From Castanea sativa (Eukaryota > Streptophyta > Magnoliopsida > Fagales > Fagaceae), in the NCBI RefSeq assembly GCF_040712315.1, contig NC_134015.1:8886945-8950944 (forward strand): a stretch of 64,000 bases of DNA. The letters run 5' to 3'. The notes beneath the pieces were generated by a model. That model searched no databases. It saw only the letters and a program-made list of their open reading frames with translations, and was not told where the DNA came from. Every line of letters begins with the position of its first letter. Positions within the stretch are counted from its first letter, which is position 1. Made by a program: the position numbers and the translations under genes. Below, piece by piece: positions 48,366-59,701 of the stretch.

Positions 48366-49940
48366 TCAGAAGGTGAGACTAAATGAATGAGCAATTGTTT
48401 GGAAGTCTGATTTCACCTCTGGCCAAGCTGATTCTGGTGCCTGAGCATTCAAAGTAAATAGTCTACCACCACTAGAACAACAAACTGCGACATTATGCCG
48501 CCGAAATGAGGGGCTCTCAACTCTGAATTCAAGCTCATAATATTTGACATTTTTTGTAGGATCCTCTCTTAAAACTGATTCTATCAATGTCCCTTTAACA
48601 TCAGGGCGTTTGCTAGATCCTGTGATGGTCCGAACCACTGCTTCTCCCACCTCCTTTGGTCCTCCGAATGCCTCAATCCTATGAAGAGAGGTAAAGGATT
48701 AGTTCCAAATTCATGGGTCATTTTTTGGTCACATTTAGCATAGTTAAGGCCCTTTAGAGCTTTAGCGACCAATGATTAACAACTAGGTTTTGATTTGACA
48801 ATGTTGCTCTAACTAGTAACTTATACTAATGGGACCATTTGTAATGGCATGAACATGTTTGTAAAGTTCAAAGTTTGGGTGTATAACACTACTTGCTAAG
48901 CACAAACTGTCTCATTCATGTAAAAAATTTACTTGCACTGCACTAGTATTTTTCTATAGTCCCAGAAATTAACTAATGCCAATTCCTTGTATTGCACTAC
49001 AAAGTTAACCCAAAAATTGAATTACTTACGAGAAGTCTTTAGAAACTGTAGACACAATGACACTAACATTGAGCTCGCCGCTTGTGCCAGGCGGACCAAA
49101 GGCAACAATTGGTTCACTAATGCTCCGCCGCCGGTTGTTGGACATGGCAGTACTTATTGGAGGTGGATCAAGTGCTCTTTCAAACTCTGTTTTCTCCACA
49201 GCTCTATACAACAGTGTTTGATCTCCAACCCATTTTGCTGGGTATATGAATTCTGTTCTTTGCAAAGCAAATACAAAATTAAAGTAGCATCAATGTTTTT
49301 CTCTCCCCTTCTTTGGATAAAGAGTTGTTTAATTAATGTACTAATACTATTATTTTGAGAAAGACTATTAAGGAATATAAATACTTAATACACAAACACA
49401 CATCATGATTACTAACACCATTTGAATCAAAGACCATTGACATTAATTCCACTTATTTTAATGTCATATTGATAATCGTTTTAAGAGAGTGAACAATCAT
49501 ACTGATGGTTATTTTCTTTGGCTTTAGAGACAAAACAAAGACTAACACAAAATTACAAAGAATTTTGATAACATTATAACATATGGCATTAGGACTTACT
49601 AACCAAATCCTTCATTTGTCTCAATGCAACGACTATAGCCTTTAATAGGATAAAGCACATCCAGCTTAAGACCCCTCCCACTTTCTGGTGATAACCCAAG
49701 AAGAAAACTAGTTATGCCACCAAAATCTGCACCAATAGCCACTAGTGAAGCTGAGCCAACACCAACTAGTAGCCTCCGCCTAAATGTTGTTGCTAGTGGT
49801 GCAAATTGCTCTGCCGGAGACCTCCCCGGCTGGGTTTTTACCTCTTCGACACTCCCTTTCGAATCACCATTTGATTTTGTCATAAAAATCCGGTGAATAT
49901 GTGCATTTTTGCATGCATTGTAGTACATTTGCAATGCCAT
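48366..49940 (-). CDS. PsbP-domain thylakoid-lumen protein (PPD5/PPD7 group, 3 exons)
   Basis: Exons 49940-49604, 49252-49030 and 48678-48366, GT-AG introns, frame 873 nt, 290 aa. The N-terminus ends with a twin-arginine-like segment RRRLLVGVGSASLVAIGADF (residues about 54-73), fitting a thylakoid-lumen route after a chloroplast transit region. The rest is a PsbP-type domain (EFIYPAKWVGDQTLLYRAVEK, FGGPKEVGEAVVRT, YYELEFRVESPSFRRHNVAV, LYTLNAQAPESAW-type, here LFTLNAQAPESAW). The start is the first Met after an in-frame TAG 18 nt upstream. PsbP-domain proteins assist photosystem assembly; the precise subgroup is from memory and not decisive. It lies tail to tail with the JMJ24-type gene. Scattered broken copies of this gene lie at 53.3-54.0 and 58.8-62.3 kb. 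Confidence 0.9.
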
Positions 49941-49966
49941 TGTCTTTGCTACTAGCTATGTTTTTT

Positions 49967-49991
49967 GGGGGGGGGGGGGGGAGGGGGGCAT
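49967..49991. repeat. Poly(G) tract in the 5' leader of the PsbP-domain gene
   Basis: Fifteen G, then A and six or seven G. The tract lies about 26 bp before the start codon on the transcribed side, where it reads as C. Confidence 0.95.
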
Positions 49992-49999
49992 AGCTCATA

Positions 50000-50345
50000 A
50001 TGTACATGGCACATGTTCCTCTATGTCCTGTACATGTCACACTTTAATGGACTACGCGGCTGACCAAAGGCAGTGTGCCACGTTGCACAATTTGGATGGT
50101 TTAGTCCATCCGAGGAAATTGAGGTAGTGTATGGCTAGAGTTTTTTGAGAGAAATTTGTGAGGCGGTCGAATTCTATTGGTGGTTCAAATGACTTTTACG
50201 TTGGAGACTGTCTAGGATATCTTGCACTCTTCTTGCATCCTCAATATTCCGTGATAATATGCTTATCTAGTTTTGGTGGTTCTCATTGTTTTTGGCTCAA
50301 CGTTCTAGAACGACACCGTTTTCTTTCATCCCCACGGCCCCGCAA
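50000..50345. promoter_or_regulatory. Upstream region of the PsbP-domain gene, copied elsewhere in the window
   Basis: Words such as 'cagtgtgccacgttgcacaa', 'tggatggtttagtc' and 'ttggtggttctcattg' recur near 52880-53120 and 53800-54020. Promoter function is inferred only from position. Confidence 0.5.
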
Positions 50346-50460
50346 ATCATCTCTTTCTTTGGGTTAATAGTTCGGACTCGATTTATTTATTTGAGATATG
50401 AGGGTGTCCATATTACTTGAAGCATATGACTATTTGCTCATGTCCTTGTTCCACTAACAC

Positions 50461-50518
<58 letters not shown>

Positions 50519-51068
50519 ATATAATATAATTTGATGATCTCGGTGGAATTCACATCTTAAATATCTTTGATGAAAATAACATGAGATTTTAGTTGAGATA
50601 TAAGATTGTTGGTTACATACAAAATATTTAATTGTTTACTATTCTTGCATGTATTTTAAAATGTTTCTTGTAGACACATCATTTTCTAAATAGGGTTTTG
50701 ATTACGGTAGAAGAAATTTAATTAAAGTCGAGTTCTTGACTTGTCTACTAACTTCTTTAATCAGATTGTTTTTTGTTAAGAATCCAGTGGTTCTTAAAGG
50801 GGATAAATGGAAATTATATGAAAATAGATAAGAGTTGCATGAAATTTGACTAAATTTGAGATAGTCATCCTCCAAAGAATTATTAAGAGAAAAATACGTA
50901 GAAGGATTAAGAGAAAAATAACTAAGCAACAAATATGTTATTCTTCATTTAATGCTCAATTGTGAATTGCGATTATGTATTTATGGAAGAATGGTCTTAA
51001 TCTAATTGGTCCACATGACTCAAGATAATTAGCTAGTTAATCTCTCATGTGCTCTTATCAATTCACGT
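50346..51068. other. Intergenic DNA with (CT)n(TA)n microsatellite
   Basis: A (CT)n run at 50464-50495 is followed by (TA)n to 50518. Apart from that, no gene or element end was seen. Confidence 0.6.
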
Positions 51069-51642
51069 TGTAGGGAAATGGGGTCGGAGACCATTGTTAG
51101 CTCACTTAGGGATAGGCCCAGCTCAGTATTCATAATATACAAATATAGGATCAGTACTTGGGGATAGGTTGTTGTTATTGGACTGGGCTCGGCCCGATGT
51201 CAACAAATGGGCTAGGGACGACCGAAGAGTCAATAGTCAAATATGGGGTCTGTAACCGAACGTTGTTAGTGTCTTGGGGGAATCCGCTACCGAACATTGT
51301 TTGGTGTCTGTTGTAAGTTTTTAGAGAATTTTCAAAATGGACCAATTTTTACGAGGGATTTTGGGCAGAAGTGGGGGCCACGTGGGAAAAGATGGAGAAG
51401 TAATCATTTGGGTCCCCACTAAGGGGAGACTATAAAAAGGAAGGGAGGAAGAGTGGAAAGGGGATTGGAAAAACAGAAAAGGGTGTGAGATAACAAGAGA
51501 AAAAGAGGGAGAGAGGAGGAATCTTAGAGGGTAAGGATTAGGCTTGTGAGGAAGAAGGTTAGAGGGTTGAACTGTCAACAAATAAATTGAGAGCCCAAAT
51601 TCTCCATCCCTAGAGGAAGTACCACTGGGTTTGGGTAACACA
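51069..51642 (+). mobile_element. Solo LTR (574 bp) with 5-bp target duplication
   Basis: Begins TGTAGGGAAATG, ends GGTAACACA, flanked by 'cacgt' (51064-51068 and 51643-51647). A TATA-like 'ctataaaaagg' lies at 51430-51440, suggesting plus-strand orientation. No internal region or partner LTR was seen. Confidence 0.8.
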
Positions 51643-52870
51643 CACGTGTTTATAACTAATCTCTCATGTGCTCTTACCCAATTAGGGTATGCTCAATATA
51701 ATTCGATTTCTTATTTAAAAACCCATTCCTTTTAATTTGTATTCAAGATTTGTTAACATCCTCTTTATAATTGGAAAGATAGTTAATTCATTTAATCTTT
51801 TTTGTGACATATTCAATCTTTATAAAATTTTAATTTTGAATAGGGATGACAGCGGGATGAGCTAGGGTTGAATCATGGCTTCCTTGATCCCACTTAGGGT
51901 TGGGAATGGGGATAGTCGTAAGAGAGCGGGGGTGGGGTTAGTTAGAGGAGGTGTTTTACTATTTTTAATGAGGTGACTTTTACATTTGAAAGGTAGGTAT
52001 GAATGGGAAATGGAAGGGATAGTTGTGATAGTCTGTACAATATACACACACAATTTTAATATATAAATATATAAGCAATTGTAATATTTGTTAATTAATT
52101 TAGTCTTTTTATCATAAATATAGTTCATAAACAGAAGCATTTACTATTTTCCTATATTTGTAATTTATTTTTTTGGGTTAAAATCTATTTTATGCTTATA
52201 CATGTTGTAAGTGCAAGTTAGATCTAAGAAAAGAAAAGTGTAGGTGCTTGTATGATCTAATCCCTAAAAGTACATATGGGTGTCATTCTTGTAATGAGCT
52301 AAAAATGACATTTTTATAGTGAAAACAGAAAAGGAAAACATCAAAATAAAGTGAGCAAAGAGAAACAAAGCGTTTACATGGAAAACCCTACAAATAAGGA
52401 TGAAAAACCACAGGCGGATGGAGGACTTGGTGTCGTTACTAAATTGAGTGCATAATACAATTACCTCTTGCTCATTCATCAACTCTATCAATCACCTAGA
52501 CTTCGGATATAATACATACTTTAAGATTTCAAGAAAGCTATTTTAGTGCAAAGTTAGTAATGAACCTCACTTTTTTTTTGGCACAAAAGTGAGTGAAAAT
52601 AGCCACATTTGTTTTTTTTTTTGATTAACTTTCTGTATTAAATTGAGCCTGATAAATTCAAAACTTTTTTTTTTTTTAAAGATTTGTAACGTTAATCTAA
52701 ATTGCTTTGTCACAACTCCAATATGCCTCACTCTTTACAAGAGACTTTGGTTCTTTCATGGGTAATGTCATTTGGGCACAAAAAAGTACGTAGGAAAGAA
52801 AATATATAGGAAAAATTCATTACATCAAGGACTAGGAAGTATTTTTCTAGCAAGATACTGAAGCAATTTG
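51643..52870. other. Intergenic DNA, no gene seen
   Basis: 'taatctctcatgtgctctta' at 51657 also occurs on the other side of the solo LTR near 51038, so a short duplication predates or flanks it. No coding region was recognised. Confidence 0.5.
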
Positions 52871-53125
52871 AAAAAGCAGCGTGCCATCAGCCAATAGCCA
52901 TGTTGAACAATTTGGATGGTTTAGTCAGTCTGAGGAAATCGAGGGTAGTAGAAGGCTTGGAGGGTAGAATTATGAGAGAAATTTGTGAAGTGGTGGAATT
53001 CTATTGGTTGTTCAAGTGGTTTGTGAAGTAGTTTCACTGACATGATAAATGCTATCTTAGTTTTGGTGGTTCTCATTGTTTTGGGTATAACGGACTAGAA
53101 CGACAGCGTTTTCACACTTTTCTGA
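52871..53125. repeat. Diverged copy of the PsbP-gene upstream region
   Basis: Parallels 50070-50325 in order ('caatttggatggtttagtc', 'gagagaaatttgtga', 'ttttggtggttctcattgtt', 'ctagaacgacagcgtttt'). Confidence 0.75.
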
Positions 53126-53349
53126 GCAGCATCACACATGCCTTATGAAATATAGGCCATCCCTGCCTTTTAGCTCAATGGACTCATTACAACAATGTCT
53201 AGATGAAGTCCAAATAATGAGTCAAGCCCAATAGGAGAACGATGGGATTAGTGGTTTTGAAAGGTTTAAAAAGGCTTTTAGGCAAACTTGCTTTAGGCAC
53301 CATGCAATGAGCTGAGAGTAGGTGTTCAAATTCTATCAATTCTCTGTTG

Positions 53350-54020
53350 AACAATTAGTAGCCAACACCAACCAGTAGCCTCCGCCTAAATGTTGTTGCA
53401 AGTGGTGCAAATTGCTCGGCTGGAGACCTCTCCGGCTAGGAACGCTCCCTTTTGACTCACCAGAGAATTTTGTCATAAAAATCCGGTGATTATAGTATTG
53501 CACTTGATGCAATAGTAATGAACGGTTGAGATTGAAAAATATTTTTATAACTTTCAATCTCAATTATTAAAAAGAAGTAAAAAATTAAAATTAAAAGATA
53601 AAAATGTAAAAAAATTTGTGAAAAAAATGGGATAATTGCATGGACCTGATCTCAATCTGTGAATATGTGCATTTTTGCATGCATTGTAGTACATGTGCAA
53701 TGCCATTGTCCTCGCTATTAGCTATTTTGTTGGGGGCATAGCTCATAATGTACATGGCACATGTTCCTCTATGCCGTGTACATGTCACATTTTAATGGAC
53801 AATGTGGCTGACCAAATGCAGTGTGCCACGTTGCACAATTTGGGTGGTTAATCATTCCGTGGAAATTGTGGGTAGTGTAGGGCTAGAATTTTTAGAAAAA
53901 TTTGTGAAGTGCTCGAATTATTATTGGTGGTGCAAATGACTTTAATGTTGGAAACCGTGTAGGATGTCTTGCACTATTGCATCTTCATTCCGTGAGAATT
54001 CTTTATCTAGCTTTAGTGGC
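53350..54020 (-). pseudogene. Broken copy of PsbP-domain gene exon 1 and upstream DNA
   Basis: 53356-53494 matches 49755-49890 (part of exon 1) with frame-destroying deletions. After an insert at about 53495-53663, the match resumes at 53664 with the first codons of the coding region and continues through the upstream region to about 54010. The poly(G) tract is only five G here. Confidence 0.85.
53495..53663. mobile_element. AT-rich MITE-like insert in the broken exon
   Basis: About 169 bp that interrupts an otherwise collinear copy of exon 1. The core ('ggttgagattgaaa' ... 'tttcaatctcaatt') forms an internal inverted repeat. 'gtga' lies at both junctions (53493-53496 and 53660-53663), a possible 4-bp duplication. 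A related segment lies in inverse orientation at about 58030-58160. Confidence 0.6.
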
Positions 54021-55550
54021 CAGTAAGATCAGTAGCTATATTTTATTGACTACCTTGACTTTCTTTTTAATAGTAATTTAAATTATATACTTATTTTGAT
54101 TAAATACTTATTTTAAAATTTAGATCATCTATCCATTATGACCCCTCATTAATTATAACTAATTCTTTAAATGTTGGATCGTAATTAATTAACTAGAATC
54201 ACACGTGTAATCTTAGTTATCGGGATGTCTATCAACCGTTAAAACTTGATTTGGCTGCAACTTTTGATCCAATGATCCAATTGGAACTCTTGACACATCA
54301 TTTTTGTCATTCTAACTGCAAGATCTGTTTCACATGGAGAATATCGAAATCTAATGATGAAATTACGATTTACCTCTTAAGATGTGAAAATACCATTTTT
54401 ACCCATATGAAAAGATGATGTTTATGAACCGCTTGAACTCGAGTCAAGAAAAAGCTAAATTATGTTAATTTATTTAGCAAACAAGCTCAATTTTAAAACC
54501 AACTATTAAACAATCTAAGCTCAAACATAATAATATATTCGTAAACATTAAAAAAGATATATCAAATAGTATAGAAACACACACTCTTACACACATTTTG
54601 CTACAACTAATATACATGTCAAGTGGTAATGGGATTAATTTTCACAAGAACCAGTGGTGGTTTCCATGTGTATAATGTGTTGGAGTATGTGTCAAAATGT
54701 GTGTTCATAGAGGAATTCAAGATTCATAGTTCATTATAATTGATCAGTCCATTCATAGTAAAATTTGAATATGACAAAAGTTATTAGTAATATAATCAGT
54801 CCATTCATTCAAGGTATAATTCTCGTGCAGTAATATTTTGTATTTTGATATATGTTGATTTCAACTTATGGCAACTTTTGTTAATCCCATAAAATGATTA
54901 TATTATAATAAATTTTTCAAAGCATTATTCCCATGATTATATCAAAGTTCAATAACTATATATTTCAAATATTTAAATTTCAAGCTTTTGTATTTTAAAA
55001 CTATGCATAAAAGACGAGTTTATAAATCGAATGATAAATAACATCATATTGGTATGAAATTTGACATATGTGTTAAGAACATAGAATTTTCAAAATATTA
55101 ATCCAAAAAAGTTTTATTAGGTGTTATAATATTACTTAAAATTACATTAAGTATAATTTTAACTGAACTTATGAGTTATTGATCTATGATTCACATCCTC
55201 TTCAAATCCTTTATTACTGATCTATGTTCCCATATACTTTTAAGTAATTTTTTATTATCATTTTCCTCTTTTTATATATATTTTTCAAATGAGTAAGAGA
55301 AATTTCATTTTACATAAAAAAAGGTTTCGAGTACAACTAGTTAATCACCCTAAGAAAGAACTATAAATATTTTTTTTCTTTCTATACCATGAATAAAGTA
55401 TTAAATGACAATATAATTATTTTTATTTTTGATATTCTTGTTATAAGTCTATAATAACCTATGATTTGAATTAATTGATCATTAAATTAGTTCTAATTTG
55501 AATATATTTTGAATTTATAATGAATATACCTTTTATATATGTATATCTAT
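54021..55550. other. AT-rich intergenic DNA, no gene seen
   Basis: No recognisable coding region or bounded repeat was found. Confidence 0.5.
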
Positions 55551-55624
55551 ATATTATTTTATAAAATTTATTAAGTATATGTGCATTTCAAGATACATGA
55601 TACGATATGATAAAATACAAGATA

Positions 55625-56870
55625 GAAAAAAAAAAAAAAAAGATTCACGATACGATTCATGTTTTCCATACAACAATGTTGCAATTAGATGATCATAAGT
55701 GTTGGGTAGGGGTGTCCAACAGAAACCGAGACCCGACCCACCCGCCCAACCTGTTTGATCCGGCCCGAGAACTGGCCGACCTAACGCCGGTAAGGGTCGA
55801 TGGTGGGTCCTCGCCTCCAAAACCCAAAAACGGCGGGTCGGTTGGCGGGTTTTCTCCCCAAAACCCGAAGAAATCGGACCGAACTGAGATATGGATAAAG
55901 CGAATCAAGTCTCACCCTCTCCTCTCAGTCTCACGATCTCTGCTCTTCATCGATGTCTACCCTTCACCGATCCTGCTCGCTGTCAATCTTTGCCTCTCCA
56001 TCGTCGATCTCTGCCTCTTCGTCGTTGATCTGTGCTCTTCGTCGTCGATCTTCGCACTTTGTCCGCAACATCCCTAGCTCGTCTTCTCCTTCATCTCTCA
56101 GATTCGATCTTTCTATGTCATCTCTTAGGTTCAGTTATCTATGAAATTGCTGTCTATTGTTGTTTTTGTTCTTTGGATTTGTGGATTTGTTCTTTGGGTT
56201 TATAGATCTTCTCTTTAGGTTTGTAGATCTGTTGATTTTATTTTTCAGGAATCAAACTTCAGTGTTTGATCTTTGTATTTTGGTCGAAATCAAAGCTGAC
56301 CGCCGACCACTCGAGCCCAATTCGACTCGATCGTTGGCTTTTCGCGGTCGGCGGCGGGTCTGGAACTTCTCCACCCGTTCTGATCAGGTCAGTTGCGAAT
56401 TGGGCACAAACCCGACCCGGACCGACCCGTGGAGAGCCCTAGTGTTGGGCAATGACTTCAATAACAAAAGAGCTTTAAGCTCGCTACTAATATTGATTTC
56501 CAAATTTTGTATATCAACAAGTACTTTGTTATAATCATTCAGGTAGTTATACATAGAAATTCTTGCATGGCACTGGAAACGGAAGAGATTTTTCTTCAAG
56601 TATATGTGGTTCCCCATGCTTTTGGTCATGTACTTGTCCTCCAATTTCTTGCAAAACTCTTTAGCCTTTGTCTCCCTTATAACAAAACGACTCTGATCCT
56701 TGTCTAGACACAAACAAATTGTGTCCCAAGCTTGTCTATTAATCTTGTCCCAATCTTTGTTTGACATCTCCTTCTTTTGTCTTCCAAAGCAATATTTAAC
56801 TTTGGTTGAATTAAGAAATCCATAACTTTGCTTGCCACATGCCAAAGTTGTTTATTGCATCAAATTTTTC
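55625..56870 (-). pseudogene. Ty1/copia gag remnant split by a hAT-type element
   Basis: Minus-strand frames on both sides of the insertion at 55707-56441 read as one copia gag domain: upstream part W..I...L ... TKAKEFCKKLEDKYM ... LKKNLFRFQ, ending in LLLLKSLPNT; downstream part NTYDHLIATLLYGK near 55690-55640. The downstream side stops at an A run (55626-55641), so the remainder of the element is absent. Confidence 0.75.
55707..56441. mobile_element. Non-autonomous hAT-type element (735 bp)
   Basis: Ends TAGGGGTGTCC on the left and the complement TAGGGCTCTCC on the right. Perfect 8-bp target duplication 'gtgttggg' at 55699-55706 and 56442-56449. Subterminal DNA is rich in 'cccgacc' and 'gggtcg'. 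No transposase was seen. Confidence 0.9.
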
Positions 56871-56984
56871 CACTTCAAATTTGGCATTATAAACCTTAGT
56901 TTTGCACAAGACTCTATCAAAACTTTTGAAGAGGACTCTGCAGAGGACTAAAAATCTCCAAATAGAAAAAATCAAGATGCCTAG

Positions 56985-57470
56985 TAGTGAACCTCGCTTT
57001 GATAGCAGTTTATTGTAATATCAGAAGCTCTATTGCTAAATTGTTGAGGAAAAATACTTCCGGATAGCATTCCCACACAAGATTATTGTAAAAATAACAT
57101 GAGCTTTTCAAAAAGATCTCGCCAAATAATGATTGAAACAAAGAGAACTTGATAAATCAAAAAAAAAAAAAAAACACAAATACATACAAGAGAATACCTA
57201 AGATTTAGGTTGTTCGACTTTTGGCCTATGGTTATTGGCCGCGATTAGGAGAAATTTGACTCACTAATGTGGTGTAATGACATTCTCACTAAACCCAAAC
57301 TCTAGTACACCCAATGTTAGTCCCTCTCTCACGTATACAAAATTAACAAAGGGAAGTTATTTTCCTTCTCCGCGATTGCCGCACCACCACAATCTTGCAC
57401 AAATGTATCTGCATCTAAACATATATACACACATATATATAGAGCGCAAAGCAAAATTTCTGTTCATGTG
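56985..57470 (-). mobile_element. Possible 5' LTR and degenerate primer-binding site of the copia remnant
   Basis: Near 56994-57010 the minus strand reads TGCTATCAAAGCGAGG, similar to the initiator-Met tRNA complement TGGTATCAGAGC. The DNA beyond it, toward 57470, would be the LTR, but the second LTR is missing, so its limits are uncertain. Confidence 0.45.
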
Positions 57471-58300
57471 ACCTCAGACATACAAGAAAGTCTTGCTAGG
57501 CTTGATATTTCAAGCCACCTAGTCTGAAAAGAGAGCCATGCTAATAGTGCTGGAAAAAAAAAATTCAAGCCACCTCTTTTGATATCAACCCACCTACCGT
57601 CACTACCGATAAGGTGATGATAATTTGGACATTAAAAAATTAAAAAAAATTGTAAACTCTTGGCTTGTGTATAAGAGAGAAGCAAGTAACACCTTCCTCA
57701 TCAAATGTTTTTGTGTCTCTAATTTGACGGGGTCCAAAAACTTATGGTTTCACCAATTCAACTGCCCTGTCTTTAGGCTCCTTTTTTCCCTTCTCGCTTA
57801 ATTCACATATTTTCTTTTATTATGATTTTGCTATCAGCATGAAGATTATTATTTCCATTGTCATAAATTTTATTTACTGAATATTTTCTTCTAATTTTAT
57901 TGACGTGGCAGGTAGAAGGATGCTCTTTGTAGCCAATACTAATCACTTTCGTGAAAGGTTGCCCATCTTGACTACCTTGAATGAAAATCGCATTTCTTGT
58001 CAAATATGATGCAATTGTCAACTTTCCCACTCACCAAATTTTTTACATTCTTAACTTTTATTTATTTATTTGATATTTTTAATCTAATGGTTTGAGATTG
58101 AAAGTTATTTTTTCTTTTCAATTCTCAATCTTAACCATTGATTATGCTCTAAGTGTTAAGGTTCCTCTCACCTTTCCTCTTATATCTAATTAATTAGATG
58201 TCAAAGTTGCCACCGACATGTCCAACAAAGTCAAAGCCTCATATGAGAAAAATGAGATACATGCATATGTACTACCAAAGTAGATTTTTCCTTTAGTTTT
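57471..58300. other. Intergenic DNA
   Basis: A minus-strand frame at 57803-58030 (75 codons) is unusually polar and has no recognised family. About 58030-58160 is the inverse relative of the MITE-like insert at 53495-53663. Confidence 0.4.
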
Positions 58301-58304
58301 CTCT

Positions 58305-58384
58305 TTGGTTTTAGTTAATTCAATTGGTAAAGTATTTTTTTTTTAATGAAAGATTTGGAATTCAAATTCTCCCTATATCAAAAA
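58305..58384 (+). mobile_element. SINE-like fragment, third type
   Basis: 'agttaattcaattggtaaag' resembles an A-box region and 'ggaattcaaattctcc' a B-box region, as in 34530-34641. Its 3' end is interrupted by the SINE at 58395. Confidence 0.5.
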
Positions 58385-58569
58385 CCAATTGGCACCACCG
58401 CACACCCTTGGTGTGATGGTCACTCCACAGGTATAAATGCTTGTAGAGTGTGGGAGGCAAGGGTCGGGGTTCAAGTTTCCAGGAGGGAGCTTCACACACA
58501 TATACACTTAGATTAGGCTAGAGTAGAAATTCTATTTTGTATATAAAAAAAAAAAAAACCAATTGGCAT
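58383..58569 (+). mobile_element. SINE copy, second family, with target duplication
   Basis: Body about 58395-58556: CCACCGC start, A-box region 'ttggtgtgatgg', B box 'ggggttcaagtt', conserved tail and poly(A). 'aaccaattggca' flanks it on the left (58383-58394) and right (58557-58568). Confidence 0.9.
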
Positions 58570-58632
58570 TTTCATCTGATGATAGAAAACTATTATTATA
58601 GAGTGGATGTCATATATTACAACTCTATTATA

Positions 58633-58639
<7 letters not shown>

Positions 58640-58672
<33 letters not shown>
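58640..58672. repeat. (TA)n microsatellite
   Basis: About 16 units preceded by a short TG run. Confidence 0.95.
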
Positions 58673-58677
<5 letters not shown>

Positions 58678-59140
58678 TCCCTCTCCCTTTTTAATTTACT
58701 TTTTATTTATTTATTACCGAATACTTTTTTTTTTATTTAAGAAACAATTTCCGAATACTTTTGTTTAGTATTGTTAAATATATTTATTAACAACTAGAAA
58801 CTTTACTAACAAGACTATTTGTGGCATATGAACATGTTTGTAAGTTCAATTTTGTGGGTTGTATAACAGTGCTCACACTATCAAAAAAATGTTATTAATG
58901 GAAGTAATTCACTTGCACTGCACTAGTATATAGCACTATAGTCCCATAAATTGACCATTGCCTATTTCTTATGTTGCATTACTTAGCTCAAAAATTGTAC
59001 TTACTAGAAGTCTTGAGGAACTTAAGACACAATGACACCAACATTGAGCTCACTACTGCTTATACCTGGTGGACTAAATGCAACATAACTGGTTCACTAA
59101 TGCTCGGCCTCCTGTTGTTGGACTTGGCAATGCTATGGGT

Positions 59141-59700
59141 AGGGATGGAGGGGTGTACATGGTTCGGTGTGGTTGGTTTTGGAGAGGTTTTTTGCACCAT
59201 GCCTATAGGCTGTGGTTTCACCCTATACTTGACCGCAGCTCATTTTTGGAAGGTAAGAACCAGTCTACACAAGGTGTGGTTAATCTTAGTGGCTCGGTAC
59301 GGTTCGTTCTATTATGTGTGCTGGGCTTTTAAAAATTATTATTCTAAGTTTTGGGCTTTCGGGTCTCTAAAAAATAGCATTTGAGACAATTTTGACTTCC
59401 TTTTTAACTGAGCTTTCTTTATAGAGGGCTTATTTTTCCCCAAATACTTGAGCATTTCTTTATACATGCTAGGCTTAACATTAAACCCTTATAAATATAG
59501 AATTTATAAAACATGTGAATTATAAAATCTGAAAAACACAGTAAACCTGAAACATATGAATTATAAAATCTGAAAATCTTAACATGTCAAACACATTAAT
59601 AAAATTTTAACTTGTCACATTAAGCACTGAAAATCTTAATCTGTCACAACATTCCAAATCAAATACACAATGATAAATTATCAAGTTTCGACAAAAAAGA
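59141..59700. mobile_element. hAT-like end inside the split copy
   Basis: The junction reads 'TAGGGATGGAGGGGTGTACA', followed by 'ggttcgg', 'ggctcggtacgg' motifs, resembling the ends of the two hAT-type elements in the window. No right end or target duplication was located, so this is tentative. Confidence 0.4.
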
Positions 59701-59701
59701 C

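Noticed and set aside
55607..56534. Open frames across the hAT-type element at 55.7-56.4 kb
   Set aside because: They cross transposon ends and are repetitive in Ser, Leu and Phe, consistent with chance frames in the element.
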